The notes: generated from the sequence alone by a model not told the origin. Positions 18,861 to 29,317 are shown, numbered from the stretch's first letter. The stretch: 64,000 bases of DNA from an uncultured Prevotellaceae bacterium (GCA_947306175.1 CAMZFV010000005.1:62001-126000), one strand, 5' to 3'. Numbers and translations are program-made.

Positions 18861-21800
18861 ATGAAAAAGTTTACACTAACACTCCTGTTTGCACTGGTGA
18901 CGGTGTATGCCAGTGCTTCCTTCAAGGTGGGCGATATCTATTATCAGCCCGACGAACAAGCCGATGACGGCACTTGCTGGGTGTGCGCACACCCCAATTG
19001 GGGTGGTTATGAAGGTCTGACGGACATCACGATTCCCGGCCGTGTGACCTACAATGGCAGGACCTATCGTGTGACAGCCATTATCAACGATGCTTTCAAG
19101 AATGTGGGCTCCCTGGAGAGGGTGCGCATCGGATGGGGTGTGGAAGAGATACTTTCCAACGCCTTTGCGGGATGTACCAACCTGAAGTATGTGTATCTTC
19201 CAAGTTCCATCAAGCTTATCTCTAACTATGCGTTCCAGAGCTGTACGTCGATGATACGGTTCGGTATCGCTGCTTCGACACCGCCGACATTGGGCACGTC
19301 ACCATTTCTCTACATGAAGAAATGTGAGATTGTCACGGCCCTGCGAAGCAGCACATCGGACTACAACGCTATCAGTACTTGGACCAATGCCGACAGTGAC
19401 GGCTCGGTAACATACAACGGTGCTTATGCCAATGACTTTGATAGTAGCGGGCGATGCTACATTATCAATGGCTCAATCTCGTCAGATAATAATGATGCTG
19501 TGCTGGTGGGCCTTGCTTCCGGAGTCACTTATCTGCCGATAAGCTCCAGTGTCACTGACTACACCAACCAGACCTATGGCAACGGTTCCAGTTATAGTTG
19601 CAGTTTCAAAGAGATTGCGCCATATGCCGCCTACAATCATAGCACGCTACAAAAGATTGGACGCAGTGACATGGGCAGTTACTTCAGACTAACGAAAGTG
19701 GGCGATAATGCCTTCTACAACTGCCAGGCCTTGACCGAGGTCAATATCTCGGCCCGGGAAATCGGTAATTATGCCTTCTATAAGTGCTCCAACCTGGCTA
19801 CCGTCAATCTGTACCTCTATGGCAATGAGAACTATGGCACGGTGTCGTTGGGGTCATTCTGTTTTGCCTACACTGGCGTTACCACGCAGTACATTCCCCA
19901 GACACTGACCTCCTACGGCAACGGCGCATTCGCTTGGTGCAGCAACTTGACCAGGTTCAACGTGTCATCATCAAACACCAGTTTCGCGACCGATTCCAAC
20001 ACGCCCAACTGCTTGTACAGCTCATCCAAGAGCACCCTTTATCAGATGGGTGCCGGCACAAATCCCATCCCTGGAGCATTGTCCACCTATATGCCCAACG
20101 CGCTCACCACCATCAACCCCTATTCCATGGCAGGTGCCAAGCTCGTCACGGTCGATATCCCCTACGGTGTGACTAGCATCTACGGTTATGCCTTCAGTGG
20201 AATGCCCAACGTGCAGACTATCAGGATTCCCAGTTCGGTTTCTACGATTTTTTCCACTACTTTTGGTGGACTGAGCACCACGACTCTTAGGCATGTGTAC
20301 ATCAATCTAAAGACCATTCCGTCGAACATGCAGGTCACCTCGTCATTCAGCTCCTTGACTACAGGCGTGACGCTGCATGTGCCCAAGTGGAGGACTTCTT
20401 ATTACACGAGCGGCTCCTGGTGGTCGGGTGGCTGGGGCAATAAGTTCACTGGTGGTGTCGTCGAGGACTCCTACGACTTCACCTATAACAAGGTTGCCTC
20501 GGGCAATTATGTTGACTACATTCTGTATTATACCGTGAGCAGTAATGCGTCATACACTGACACCAAGGTGCAGAGCGCGGCTGTCGATGGCCAGCTGACA
20601 GTGGTGGGTGGCTATATCGGAGCATCCGGATACTTCAATGGTACCCTCACCTTCCCCAGCACGACGACGCACCGCGGCAAGACCTATATTACCACCGAGG
20701 TGCAGCGTGAGGTGTTCCGTGACCAGACGAGAATCACCAAGGTCACTGGCGGTTCTGGTATCAAGAAGATCGGCGCCCTCTCGTTTGCAGGCTTGACAGG
20801 CTGTACCCAGGGCTTCAATATCCCCAATCCCGTGGAATTTGGTGACTCCTCGCTGTTCAACTGCTGGACCCCGACCATCACGCTGGGTGACCGTCTGGAG
20901 CGCATTGGTAATGACGCCTTCCGCCAGAGTGCGGTCCGCCAGGTGCTCATGCCGCCCAGCGTCACCACAATCGGTGCCCGCATTGTGGCTGGCGTCCATC
21001 AGCTTGACACGATACGGCTCTCGCCCAACATCACCGAGATTCCCACCTGTGGCTTGGGATGGTGCAGTGCGCGATGGATTGTTATTCCTTATGGTGTGAA
21101 AAAGATTGGCAGCCAAGCCTTCTTTAGCGATAATTACGGTGGTGGCTTGGATGAGCCTATGCGCGAAAACGTGGTGGTTATTCCCAGTTCCGTCACTACG
21201 ATTGCCTCTGATGCGTTTGCCTTGGCGCGCCACCTCGACGCCATCTTCCTGAATGTGCCCTACGGCGTGTTCACCACTTCGAAGGGTGACTGGTTCCGCC
21301 GTCTTGACCTGGATGCTAGCAATCCCTATGACTGGAGCGGCCACAAGCTGTATGTGCCTGCAGGGCAACTTGAGCAGTACCGCAACGACCCGGGTATCAG
21401 GCAATGCTGGAGGTCCGGCGACATTCAGTGCGGCGCATTTGACTTCACGACCGACAATAACTTCTGGGGCACAATGTACCGCATGACGGTCGTTGACGCC
21501 ACCAACAGGAAGGCAAAGTATGTCTATAACTGGGGCACCAACAGCACCTCTGTCTATGTGTCCAATACCAAGACTGACCATAACTCAGGCATCTCTTACA
21601 CAATGGTGGAGATTGGCGACAGTTGCTGGGTGAACCGTCCTGGAGTGACTTCAGTCTCTTTCCCGACTACGAGCAACATCACCCGCATCGGTGCCTATGC
21701 TTTTAAGGATTGTACCGGAATCACGGGAGAAATCTCAGTGCCCGCTACTGTGAGCGAGATTGGCACCTATGCCTTCTGGAACTGCTCCAGTCTTACAAGC

Positions 21801-23201
21801 GTGTTCCTGAACCGCACCGAGAGGACCACGATTGGCAAGAATATGTTCTATCCTTCTTGCAATAACATCCTGTATGTGCCGATAAAACAATTATATGACA
21901 TCTCTAACCAAGCCTACTCATGGTGGTCTAACAGAATCACCGGCCAAAATCTGTTGCCTTATATCAAGCCCACCGCCGAGTGGACAACCGTCTCAGTACC
22001 ATTTTACAACGACATCCTGTTGCCTTCCAGCGGCGAGTTCTATATCGCCCCCGGTTACAATAACACCAGCCATACCCTGTTGTTATCGAAGCTCACTAAC
22101 AGTCAAGGCGTCAAGGGCTATGAGGGAATGTTGTTTAAGGGCACCGAGGGAACGGTATACCGTTTCAGGAAAACGAGCTCTGTCTCCAATTACAGTTATG
22201 TTTCCCCCGAGACCAACCTTCTCAAGGGAGCTCACGGAGCATACGAGACAAGCGGTTATGAGACTTATGCTTGGTACTTCGTTCAGTCTGTCCATAAGTT
22301 CAGAAAATGGACAGACCAAAGCTCAGCCATGAAAACCTACAGCGGTGATGCTTATCTGCAGTTGTCCTATGCGCTCACTAACAACTATACTGGCGATATC
22401 TCCATCGGAGATGATGTTGACTACTACTATATCACTATTGCCGGTGTTTCCGTGACCAGTTTGAATTGCGATGACCTTTCAGTCATCGACGGTGTGAGCG
22501 GTACCATCAACTATAATCCGTCAACCAAAATTCTGACGCTCAGAAATGTTACTATCAATAGTAACGATGCTTCTGCCATCTCGAGCGCTAATACTGGATT
22601 GACGATCAAAGTCTTGGGAACCAATACATTGAATTGTGGACGATCAAATTCAGCCGCTTTGAGTTTGACAAGTACCGTTATAACGGGTGGAGGTACCCTC
22701 AATTGCTACCATAATAATGGTTTTTATGGTATGTCTGTCTCTAAACCAGTATCAATCAGTGGAGGTGTGAAGTTGAATGCCACTGGTTCATATGGTATCT
22801 CCCATTCAACTAATGGCACTATAACGGTGAGCGGCGCTTCTACCAAGATTACCGCTAAGGGTACAACTGCCAGCTACAGTTGTCCTACCACGTTGAACGA
22901 CGGACTGGCCATTACCGAGCCTGCTGGTGCCTACTTCAATAGCTCTGGCACCGTTGTCAGCAGCAGTGGCACTGTTGTCAAAAACCAGTATGTGGTCATC
23001 AGCAAGCCTACTGTAGTGCGTGGCGATGTGGATGGCGATGGAAGTGTAGGTATAGCCGACGTGACCAAGTTGATCGATTACCTCTTGAATGGCGATAGCA
23101 CAGGAGTTAACCTCACTGCAGCCGACTGTGATCAGGATGGTAACGTGACAGTTGCCGACGTCACCAGGTTGATTGACTACCTCCTGAGTGGCTCCTGGTA
23201 A
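18861..23201 (+). CDS. Large BspA-like leucine-rich-repeat surface protein with C-terminal dockerin-like domain
   Basis: 1446 aa; signal peptide; repeated LRR_5-type units (IGNYAFYKCSNLATVNL, IGTYAFWNCSSLTSVFL); C-term GDVDGDGSVGIADVTKLIDYLLNG..DCDQDGNVTVADVTRLIDYLLSG. Confidence 0.9.
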   Translation: MKKFTLTLLFALVTVYASASFKVGDIYYQPDEQADDGTCWVCAHPNWGGYEGLTDITIPGRVTYNGRTYRVTAIINDAFKNVGSLERVRIGWGVEEILSNAFAGCTNLKYVYLPSSIKLISNYAFQSCTSMIRFGIAASTPPTLGTSPFLYMKKCEIVTALRSSTSDYNAISTWTNADSDGSVTYNGAYANDFDSSGRCYIINGSISSDNNDAVLVGLASGVTYLPISSSVTDYTNQTYGNGSSYSCSFKEIAPYAAYNHSTLQKIGRSDMGSYFRLTKVGDNAFYNCQALTEVNISAREIGNYAFYKCSNLATVNLYLYGNENYGTVSLGSFCFAYTGVTTQYIPQTLTSYGNGAFAWCSNLTRFNVSSSNTSFATDSNTPNCLYSSSKSTLYQMGAGTNPIPGALSTYMPNALTTINPYSMAGAKLVTVDIPYGVTSIYGYAFSGMPNVQTIRIPSSVSTIFSTTFGGLSTTTLRHVYINLKTIPSNMQVTSSFSSLTTGVTLHVPKWRTSYYTSGSWWSGGWGNKFTGGVVEDSYDFTYNKVASGNYVDYILYYTVSSNASYTDTKVQSAAVDGQLTVVGGYIGASGYFNGTLTFPSTTTHRGKTYITTEVQREVFRDQTRITKVTGGSGIKKIGALSFAGLTGCTQGFNIPNPVEFGDSSLFNCWTPTITLGDRLERIGNDAFRQSAVRQVLMPPSVTTIGARIVAGVHQLDTIRLSPNITEIPTCGLGWCSARWIVIPYGVKKIGSQAFFSDNYGGGLDEPMRENVVVIPSSVTTIASDAFALARHLDAIFLNVPYGVFTTSKGDWFRRLDLDASNPYDWSGHKLYVPAGQLEQYRNDPGIRQCWRSGDIQCGAFDFTTDNNFWGTMYRMTVVDATNRKAKYVYNWGTNSTSVYVSNTKTDHNSGISYTMVEIGDSCWVNRPGVTSVSFPTTSNITRIGAYAFKDCTGITGEISVPATVSEIGTYAFWNCSSLTSVFLNRTERTTIGKNMFYPSCNNILYVPIKQLYDISNQAYSWWSNRITGQNLLPYIKPTAEWTTVSVPFYNDILLPSSGEFYIAPGYNNTSHTLLLSKLTNSQGVKGYEGMLFKGTEGTVYRFRKTSSVSNYSYVSPETNLLKGAHGAYETSGYETYAWYFVQSVHKFRKWTDQSSAMKTYSGDAYLQLSYALTNNYTGDISIGDDVDYYYITIAGVSVTSLNCDDLSVIDGVSGTINYNPSTKILTLRNVTINSNDASAISSANTGLTIKVLGTNTLNCGRSNSAALSLTSTVITGGGTLNCYHNNGFYGMSVSKPVSISGGVKLNATGSYGISHSTNGTITVSGASTKITAKGTTASYSCPTTLNDGLAITEPAGAYFNSSGTVVSSSGTVVKNQYVVISKPTVVRGDVDGDGSVGIADVTKLIDYLLNGDSTGVNLTAADCDQDGNVTVADVTRLIDYLLSGSW

Positions 23202-23231
23202 TTGTGTGACTTACCCTCAGGGTTAATCTAT

Positions 23232-23251
23232 GCCGTGACTCCTGTCACGGC
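23232..23251. repeat. Short perfect inverted repeat/hairpin downstream of the BspA-like gene
   Basis: GCCGTGAC-TCCT-GTCACGGC. Confidence 0.6.
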
Positions 23252-23273
23252 CAAATAGAAAACTGAAATCTGA

Positions 23274-23310
23274 CAACGCCTGCGGAGATTATCGCCCGCA
23301 GGCGTTGTTT
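23274..23310 (+). terminator. Rho-independent terminator-like hairpin
   Basis: CAACGCCTGCGG-agattatcg-CCGCAGGCGTTG followed by TTT. Confidence 0.7.
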
Positions 23311-23339
23311 ACTCCAGATAATTGTATTACCTTCGTAGC

Positions 23340-23639
23340 ATGAAACATCCTAAGTTTGTCATAACCAGTGGCGGGCACTTAAGGCTGGGCATGGTCACGT
23401 TGCATCGAGACCTGCTCATGCCCCATGAACAATGCATCGGCGGCGGATTCTACGAGTACGACTACGCCAGCAATCAATTGATTCTCTCTGGCAAGTCGTT
23501 CGACTACGGCCCACCCCGTTGGAGCAAAATCGACATCTTCCAGGTACCCGAGTCCTACCGTGGCATCCCCATCATCTATCGCGACCCCTATGGCGACGAA
23601 CTTAACCTAACAAACCACTTTACCATCAAGTATTATTGA
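23340..23639 (+). CDS. Small hypothetical protein
   Basis: 99 aa from ATG 23340: MKHPKFVITSGGHLRLGMVTLHRDLL; well-formed ORF between terminator and the next gene. Confidence 0.6.
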   Translation: MKHPKFVITSGGHLRLGMVTLHRDLLMPHEQCIGGGFYEYDYASNQLILSGKSFDYGPPRWSKIDIFQVPESYRGIPIIYRDPYGDELNLTNHFTIKYY

Positions 23640-23651
23640 TTAGAGACTGCT

Positions 23652-26648
23652 ATGAGACGGTTTTTAGATGAAATAAAGGGCATTTTGCCTGCTGAACGGA
23701 TTTATACCGATGAGTTGAGGACGCTGGCGTGGGGTACAGACGCGAGTTTTTACCGGTTGACGCCACAGGTTGTCATCCGTGCCAAGGATGAGGACGAAGT
23801 GGCTGCCATTGTCAAAACGGCTAACCGTTACGGATTACCGTTCACGTTCCGCGCGGCGGGCACGTCGTTGTCGGGCCAAAGCGTGAGCGATAGCATCCTC
23901 ATCGTTGCGGGTAAGAATTGGGAGGATTATAGCGTAGCCGCTGATGCCAACAGCATCACCTTGCAGCCTGGCATCGTGGGTGCACGGGTGAACCAAATCC
24001 TGAAGCCGCTGGGACGCGTGTTCCCGCCCGATCCCGCCAGCATCGGCTCGGCGATGGTGGGTGGCATAGTCGCCAATAACGCGTCGGGAATGAACTGCGG
24101 CACGCATGCCAACAGCGACCGTATGCTTATGTCGGTACGTCTGGTGTTGTCCGATGGCACGGTGCTCGACACGGGCGACGCGTCGAGTCGCGAGGCGTTT
24201 AAAAGATCCCATCCAGATTTCATCAAGCGTATTGAGACCCTGCGTGACCGCATCCGCAACAATCAACCGTTGGCAGACCGCATCCGCAAGAAATACAGCA
24301 TCAAGAACGTGACGGGTCTGAACCTGCGGCCATTCATCGCCTACGATGATCCGTTTGACATCATCGCCCACTGCGTGGTGGGTAGCGAGGGGACGCTGGC
24401 CTTCATCAGCCAGGTGACCATGCGCACACTGCATGACTACCCGTGCAAGGCTTCGGCAATGCTTTACTTCTTCACCATGCGGGAAAGCTGCGAGGCGGTA
24501 GTTGCTCTCAAGAAACTGAAATCCAGCGACGATGACATCGCCATGAGCGAGGAAAACCTGATGGTCAAGAGTGCCGAAATGCTCGATTACCTCTCCCTGG
24601 CTTCGGTCGATGACCCCGTCTATCTGCAGTACAAGCGCGATGTGGATGCGTGCTGCGTTCCTGGCGTGGAGCCTGGTGACTACCACAACCTCACCGCCAT
24701 CCTCACCGAGACCAAGGCCATGACACCCGAAGACCTGCAACACCGCATCGACACGATTACCGAATGCCTGTCGCAGTTCAAGACCTATATACCCGTCGAA
24801 TTCACTACCGATCCGGCCGTGTATGGCAAGTACTGGGCCATCCGTTCGGGCATCTTCCCCAGTGTGGGCGGTGCGCGTCCCGTGGGCACGTCGTGCCTCA
24901 TCGAGGATGTCGCCTTTGCTGTCGAGGACCTGCCCGAGGCGACTGTCAAGCTGCAAAGTCTTATCGCTAAGCACGGCTACAAGGATGCCTGCATCTACGG
25001 CCACGCCTTCGAGGGCAATTACCACTTCATCATCAACCAGCTCTTCAGCGATGAGAGCGAGGTGCAGCGCTATGCGTCGATGATGCGTGACGTGGCGCGC
25101 CTTGTGGTCGAGGAATATGACGGCTCGCTGAAGGCAGAGCACGGCACGGGCCGCAACATGGCCCCCTTTGTCAAGTATGAGTGGGGCGAGCAGGCTTTTG
25201 CCGCCATGCGCGAGTTGAAGGAGATTTTTGATCCGAACTATCTGCTCAATCCTGGCGTGATCTTCAACGATGACCCCGATTGCTTCATCAAGCACTTCAA
25301 ACCCCTGCCCGAACTGAAAATATGCGGATTGGATTCGACGATTTCCGTTCCTGAGGGGGATCGTCACGACAGCATGCTTGAGACCGTTAAGGGTGTCCGC
25401 AAAGCCAATAAGTGTATCGAGTGCGGCTTCTGCGAGGTGAACTGTGTGACCTGCGGCTTGACACTCTCGTCGCGCCAGCGCATCGTCATCCAGCGCGAGA
25501 TATCCCATTTGCGTGAGACGGGTGACGACCCCAAGCGTCTGGCAACCCTCGAGGAGCAATACCGTTATCAGGGCGACCAGACCTGTGCTGGCGACGGCCT
25601 GTGCGCCACCTCATGCCCCATGGGCATCAATGTGGCTGACCTGACCCACCTCGTGCGTCAGGAAGCGTTACTGCAGGGTCACTTGGGCTACAAGGCAGGT
25701 GATTTTGCCGCTCGTCACTTTGCGGGCATCAAGAGCGGACTGCGCCTCACGTTGGATGTGGCACGTTTGGGTCATAACGTCCTAGGCACTTCCGCCATGA
25801 AGGGAGTTGCCGACGTCATGCACAAGGCGGGACTTCCCCTGTGGACACCCGCCATGCCAGGAAAAGCCAGTCAGCCGCGGCCATGTAGAGACGCAAAATC
25901 TTGCGTCTCCGAATCGCCAAGTGGGTCTCGCCGTGGCGTGCCCGATAAGGTGGTCTATTTCCCGTCGTGTATCAACCAGACAATGGGCCTTTCCAAGGGT
26001 TCACCAGTAAAAAACACCCTCGTTGATGAGATGGTTCAACTGTGCCGCAAGGCGGGTTACGAAGTCATCTTCCCCGAGGGAATGGAACGCATGTGCTGTG
26101 GCACCATTTGGGAATCCAAGGGTATGCTCGATATCGCCGACCGCAAGACCGCTGAACTCGACGAGGCGTTGTGGCAGGCCAGCCAGCATGGCAAATATCC
26201 CGTGGTGTGCGACCAGAGCCCCTGCCTGCATCGTCTGCGCAAGTGCATCAGCCGTATGCACCTCTATGAGCCCGTGGAATTCATCTGGGAATACCTGCGT
26301 GACCGATTGGAGTTCACACCCATCGACCGACGCATCGCCCTCCATTTCACTTGCTCCACACGTGAGATGGGATTGGTGGACAAGATGACCGCTTTGGCAC
26401 GTCTGTGCAGCAACAACGTATTCCTGCCCGAGGGCATCGGCTGCTGTGGCTTTGCCGGTGACCGCGGATGGACCCATCCCGAGGTCAACCGATGGGCACT
26501 GCGCAAACTGCGCCGTCAACTTGAAGACAACCGCATCGAGATGGGCTACAGCAACAGCCGTACCTGTGAGGTCGGCCTGGAGACCAACGGTGGCATCCCC
26601 TACCAGAGCATCGTCTATCTCGTCAACGAAACCACTCGACCGAAATAA
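23652..26648 (+). CDS. FAD-linked oxidase fused to 4Fe-4S and CCG-domain (D-lactate dehydrogenase/glycolate oxidase type)
   Basis: FAD_binding_4 TFRAAGTSLSGQSVSDSILI, PPDPASIGSAMVGGIVANNASGMNCG; Fe-S CIECGFCEVNCVTCG and CAGDGLCATSCPMG; CCG motifs ERMCCGTIWESKG and GIGCCGFAGDRG. Confidence 0.92.
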   Translation: MRRFLDEIKGILPAERIYTDELRTLAWGTDASFYRLTPQVVIRAKDEDEVAAIVKTANRYGLPFTFRAAGTSLSGQSVSDSILIVAGKNWEDYSVAADANSITLQPGIVGARVNQILKPLGRVFPPDPASIGSAMVGGIVANNASGMNCGTHANSDRMLMSVRLVLSDGTVLDTGDASSREAFKRSHPDFIKRIETLRDRIRNNQPLADRIRKKYSIKNVTGLNLRPFIAYDDPFDIIAHCVVGSEGTLAFISQVTMRTLHDYPCKASAMLYFFTMRESCEAVVALKKLKSSDDDIAMSEENLMVKSAEMLDYLSLASVDDPVYLQYKRDVDACCVPGVEPGDYHNLTAILTETKAMTPEDLQHRIDTITECLSQFKTYIPVEFTTDPAVYGKYWAIRSGIFPSVGGARPVGTSCLIEDVAFAVEDLPEATVKLQSLIAKHGYKDACIYGHAFEGNYHFIINQLFSDESEVQRYASMMRDVARLVVEEYDGSLKAEHGTGRNMAPFVKYEWGEQAFAAMRELKEIFDPNYLLNPGVIFNDDPDCFIKHFKPLPELKICGLDSTISVPEGDRHDSMLETVKGVRKANKCIECGFCEVNCVTCGLTLSSRQRIVIQREISHLRETGDDPKRLATLEEQYRYQGDQTCAGDGLCATSCPMGINVADLTHLVRQEALLQGHLGYKAGDFAARHFAGIKSGLRLTLDVARLGHNVLGTSAMKGVADVMHKAGLPLWTPAMPGKASQPRPCRDAKSCVSESPSGSRRGVPDKVVYFPSCINQTMGLSKGSPVKNTLVDEMVQLCRKAGYEVIFPEGMERMCCGTIWESKGMLDIADRKTAELDEALWQASQHGKYPVVCDQSPCLHRLRKCISRMHLYEPVEFIWEYLRDRLEFTPIDRRIALHFTCSTREMGLVDKMTALARLCSNNVFLPEGIGCCGFAGDRGWTHPEVNRWALRKLRRQLEDNRIEMGYSNSRTCEVGLETNGGIPYQSIVYLVNETTRPK
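25885..25910. repeat. Dispersed palindromic repeat copy 2, inside the FAD/Fe-S oxidoreductase gene and read in frame
   Basis: GTAGAGACGCAAAATCTTGCGTCTCC, translated within the linker QPRPCRDAKSCVSESPS. Confidence 0.8.
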
Positions 26649-26671
26649 GCTTTTTAGAAAAGCCAACACGA

Positions 26672-26709
26672 AAGAAGTACTGCCAACGATTTTTGTGGCA
26701 GTACTTCTT
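26672..26709. terminator. Bidirectional terminator hairpin between convergent genes
   Basis: AAGAAGTACTGCCA ... TGGCAGTACTTCTT stem between + CDS ending 26648 and - CDS ending 26733. Confidence 0.75.
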
Positions 26710-26732
26710 GATGATTGTGGGCAATGATGCTA

Positions 26733-28370
26733 TTAGTCGTTTTCCAATAAATAGTCAATCAGTAGGATGATGTCATTGATATTGATTTTTCCATCACCAT
26801 TGGCATCAGCATTGCGTGATACGACCGATGACATGTCATTAGCCAGAAGGGCATCAATCAGAATAGATACATCATTAATGGAGATGGAGCCATCACCGTT
26901 CACGTCAAACGGATAATCAGTGTAGGAGTGGTAGAACATGTTCCAGTAATCGGTGCTCTTATAGTCATTGATGGATGGACCGGGTACATATAACACGGCA
27001 TTTTCGTAACACCGACTGGTGAAGCAGTTGTCGCTGGCCATCACAGGTGGAGTTACTGCATTACAGTTGATGGTTTCAATCGAGTCGCACTGGATAAAGG
27101 CTCCTTGATCGATGAATTGGACGCCATCACCGAGGGTCAATTCCCTCAAGTTTGTACATTCTCTAAACGCATCGACTCCGATAGATTCAACAGAATTGGG
27201 AATGTTCACCTTCTTCAAACTAGAGCATGATTGGAACACGCCTTGTCCGATTTCTGTTAGTGTGCTCGGAATATTCAATCTCGATGCGTATAAAAGTTCA
27301 CTGAAGGCATAATTCCCTATCTTGGTAACGCCTTCGGGTAGGTCGATTTCCTGGGCATAATAACATTTCCAGTAGGCATATTCTCCGATTTCTTTTACTG
27401 TTCGTGGAATACACAGGTCGATATCAAATACGATGAGCGAGAACGCGGCGGGAGCAATCTTCTGGATATCATAGCTAGAGGGGACGTAAGAGTTCTTGGA
27501 ACCTACGATGATTGTTTTGGTAGCACGTTCAATAATGCAGTTAGTGCCCAATGAGTAATAGACATCATTAGTCCCGATAGAGACATAATCCAACCCCGTT
27601 AATGCAAACGCCCATTCGCCAATGTAGGTCACTGTGGCGGGCAAGGTAACGTTTTTAATACCGTAATCCGATTGGAAGGCGTATCGTTCAATGCGCTCAA
27701 GCGAATCAGAGAAAACAATATTACTCAAGTTGGACAACGCGAAGGCGTACTCCTCGATGACTTTGACCGAATTGGGTAAGGTGATGCTTCTCTGTGATTT
27801 GCAATAGGCAAATGCGTCTTTGCCAATAATCTTGACGCCGTATGGAATAGTCGAAATGCCGCAACCGTGCGTCAATCTGTCGGTCGCGGTCTCGATGATG
27901 GCATTGCAGCCTTCTCGTGAGTCATAGACTGGATTCTCCTCATCCACAACAATGGATGTCAGGTCATCGCAGTTGATAAATGCGCGAAGGCCGATGTGTG
28001 TAACGGATTTGGGCACATAAATTGATTTCAGTTCCAAGCAAGATTCAAAAGCTGATTCACCAATGTATTTGACCGTGTTGGGAATCTGGATACTTTTCAA
28101 CCATGTGATGCGGTTAAAGGCGTTATCGGCGATTTTGGTCACAGTATAGGTATTGCCTTCCTGGGTGATGGTCTCGGGGATGATCTGATCGGGAATGCAG
28201 TCATCACCCCAGAATTCACAGCCAACCAGGATTGCCGTGTCACCCTGCAGTTGATAGTACACGCCATTAATCTGAATATCATGCTCAGGGGTGGCGGCAT
28301 GTGTCATGAACAGGCAGCCAATCATGACTAATAGCATCATTGGACGGATAAGTAGTAACGTTTTTTTCAT
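26733..28370 (-). CDS. BspA-like leucine-rich-repeat exported protein with C-terminal dockerin-like domain
   Basis: LRR_5-type repeats (IGESAFESCLELKSIYVPKSVTHIG); C-term DVNGDGSISINDVSILIDALLAND..DANGDGKININDIILLIDYLLEND; likely start MKKTLLLIRPMMLLVMIG at 28370. Confidence 0.88.
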   Translation of the reverse strand: MKKTLLLIRPMMLLVMIGCLFMTHAATPEHDIQINGVYYQLQGDTAILVGCEFWGDDCIPDQIIPETITQEGNTYTVTKIADNAFNRITWLKSIQIPNTVKYIGESAFESCLELKSIYVPKSVTHIGLRAFINCDDLTSIVVDEENPVYDSREGCNAIIETATDRLTHGCGISTIPYGVKIIGKDAFAYCKSQRSITLPNSVKVIEEYAFALSNLSNIVFSDSLERIERYAFQSDYGIKNVTLPATVTYIGEWAFALTGLDYVSIGTNDVYYSLGTNCIIERATKTIIVGSKNSYVPSSYDIQKIAPAAFSLIVFDIDLCIPRTVKEIGEYAYWKCYYAQEIDLPEGVTKIGNYAFSELLYASRLNIPSTLTEIGQGVFQSCSSLKKVNIPNSVESIGVDAFRECTNLRELTLGDGVQFIDQGAFIQCDSIETINCNAVTPPVMASDNCFTSRCYENAVLYVPGPSINDYKSTDYWNMFYHSYTDYPFDVNGDGSISINDVSILIDALLANDMSSVVSRNADANGDGKININDIILLIDYLLEND

Positions 28371-28723
28371 AATCTTAGGGTTCGTCATGTTGTTCCTCCT
28401 GCAACAGTGACTCATTAAATCATTAATGATAGGTCGGCGTGAGGAATTTGTTCAAATTCATCAAGATTAGAAATCTGAAACGCCACCAACCTGTATTCTA
28501 GCCGATCAGGGCTACTCATCGCAAAAGTACTTAAATTAATCAAAAACAACAAGAAAATTTCAAATAATAATTGATAGTGAAAGCAATAGGTTAATTAATC
28601 ACTATGTCATGGTGATACTTTTTCCTGGATTTTTTAGAAGATGAGTCACTTTTTAGGTTTACAGTCTATAAATGGCAAAAGAATTTGTATCTTTGTGCCA
28701 ATATGTTCAAGAATGATTAAACA

Positions 28724-29107
28724 ATGAACGATACAATGCTACAGGAAGGACTGAAACATATCAGCCAGTTGACGGTCACCGAGGCCGTTATGGCCATCAA
28801 GATGGGTTCGGGCGACATGCCCGTGCTCGCCACTCCGGCGATGATGGCGCTCATGGAGAACGCAGCCATGCTCGCCGTGGCCGACCGCCTGCCCGAGGGC
28901 TGCACCACCGTGGGTGGGCACATCACCTCGTCCCACCTCAAACCCAGCAAGTTGGGCGAGACCGTCACAGCGACTGCAACGGTCACCCGTGTCGAGGGCA
29001 AGAAAATCGAGTTCAAGATAGTGGCCCATTGTGGTGACGTGCTGCTGGGCGAGGGAACCCACCTGCGTTTCATCGTCGATCGTAATAAATTCATGTCAAG
29101 ACTATAA
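28724..29107 (+). CDS. Hotdog-fold thioesterase (fluoroacetyl-CoA thioesterase-like)
   Basis: 127 aa: LATPAMMALMENAAMLAVADRLPEGCTTVGGHITSSHLKPSKLGETVTATATVT. Confidence 0.8.
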   Translation: MNDTMLQEGLKHISQLTVTEAVMAIKMGSGDMPVLATPAMMALMENAAMLAVADRLPEGCTTVGGHITSSHLKPSKLGETVTATATVTRVEGKKIEFKIVAHCGDVLLGEGTHLRFIVDRNKFMSRL

Positions 29108-29125
29108 ATCACTTTTATTCATTAG

Positions 29126-29317
29126 TGTCCACTAAAAATTCGCAAATTCTTTTATAAGTATCTGATATTCTTTGTCTTATAAGTGATTTTGAGGTGCGAC
29201 GATTTGAAATAGAGAAGTCATTAAGAATCAAATGATTAAGAAAAAACCATATTGATTTTTAGGCATTTAATAAAAACTATTTCATGTATCACCATTATTT
29301 GAAAGTTTTAGTGGACA
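29126..29317. mobile_element. MITE-like 192-bp AT-rich segment bounded by perfect 12-bp inverted repeats
   Basis: TGTCCACTAAAA (29126-29137) and TTTTAGTGGACA (29306-29317); no ORF inside. Confidence 0.6.

Noticed and set aside
20550-21581. 343-aa antisense ORF opposite the BspA-like gene
   Set aside because: Antisense shadow; sense strand has continuous LRR repeats.
23835-25559. 574-aa antisense ORF opposite the FAD/Fe-S oxidoreductase
   Set aside because: Composition is His/Ala/Gln-rich and shadow-like; the sense strand has complete family motifs, so it is a codon-bias artefact.
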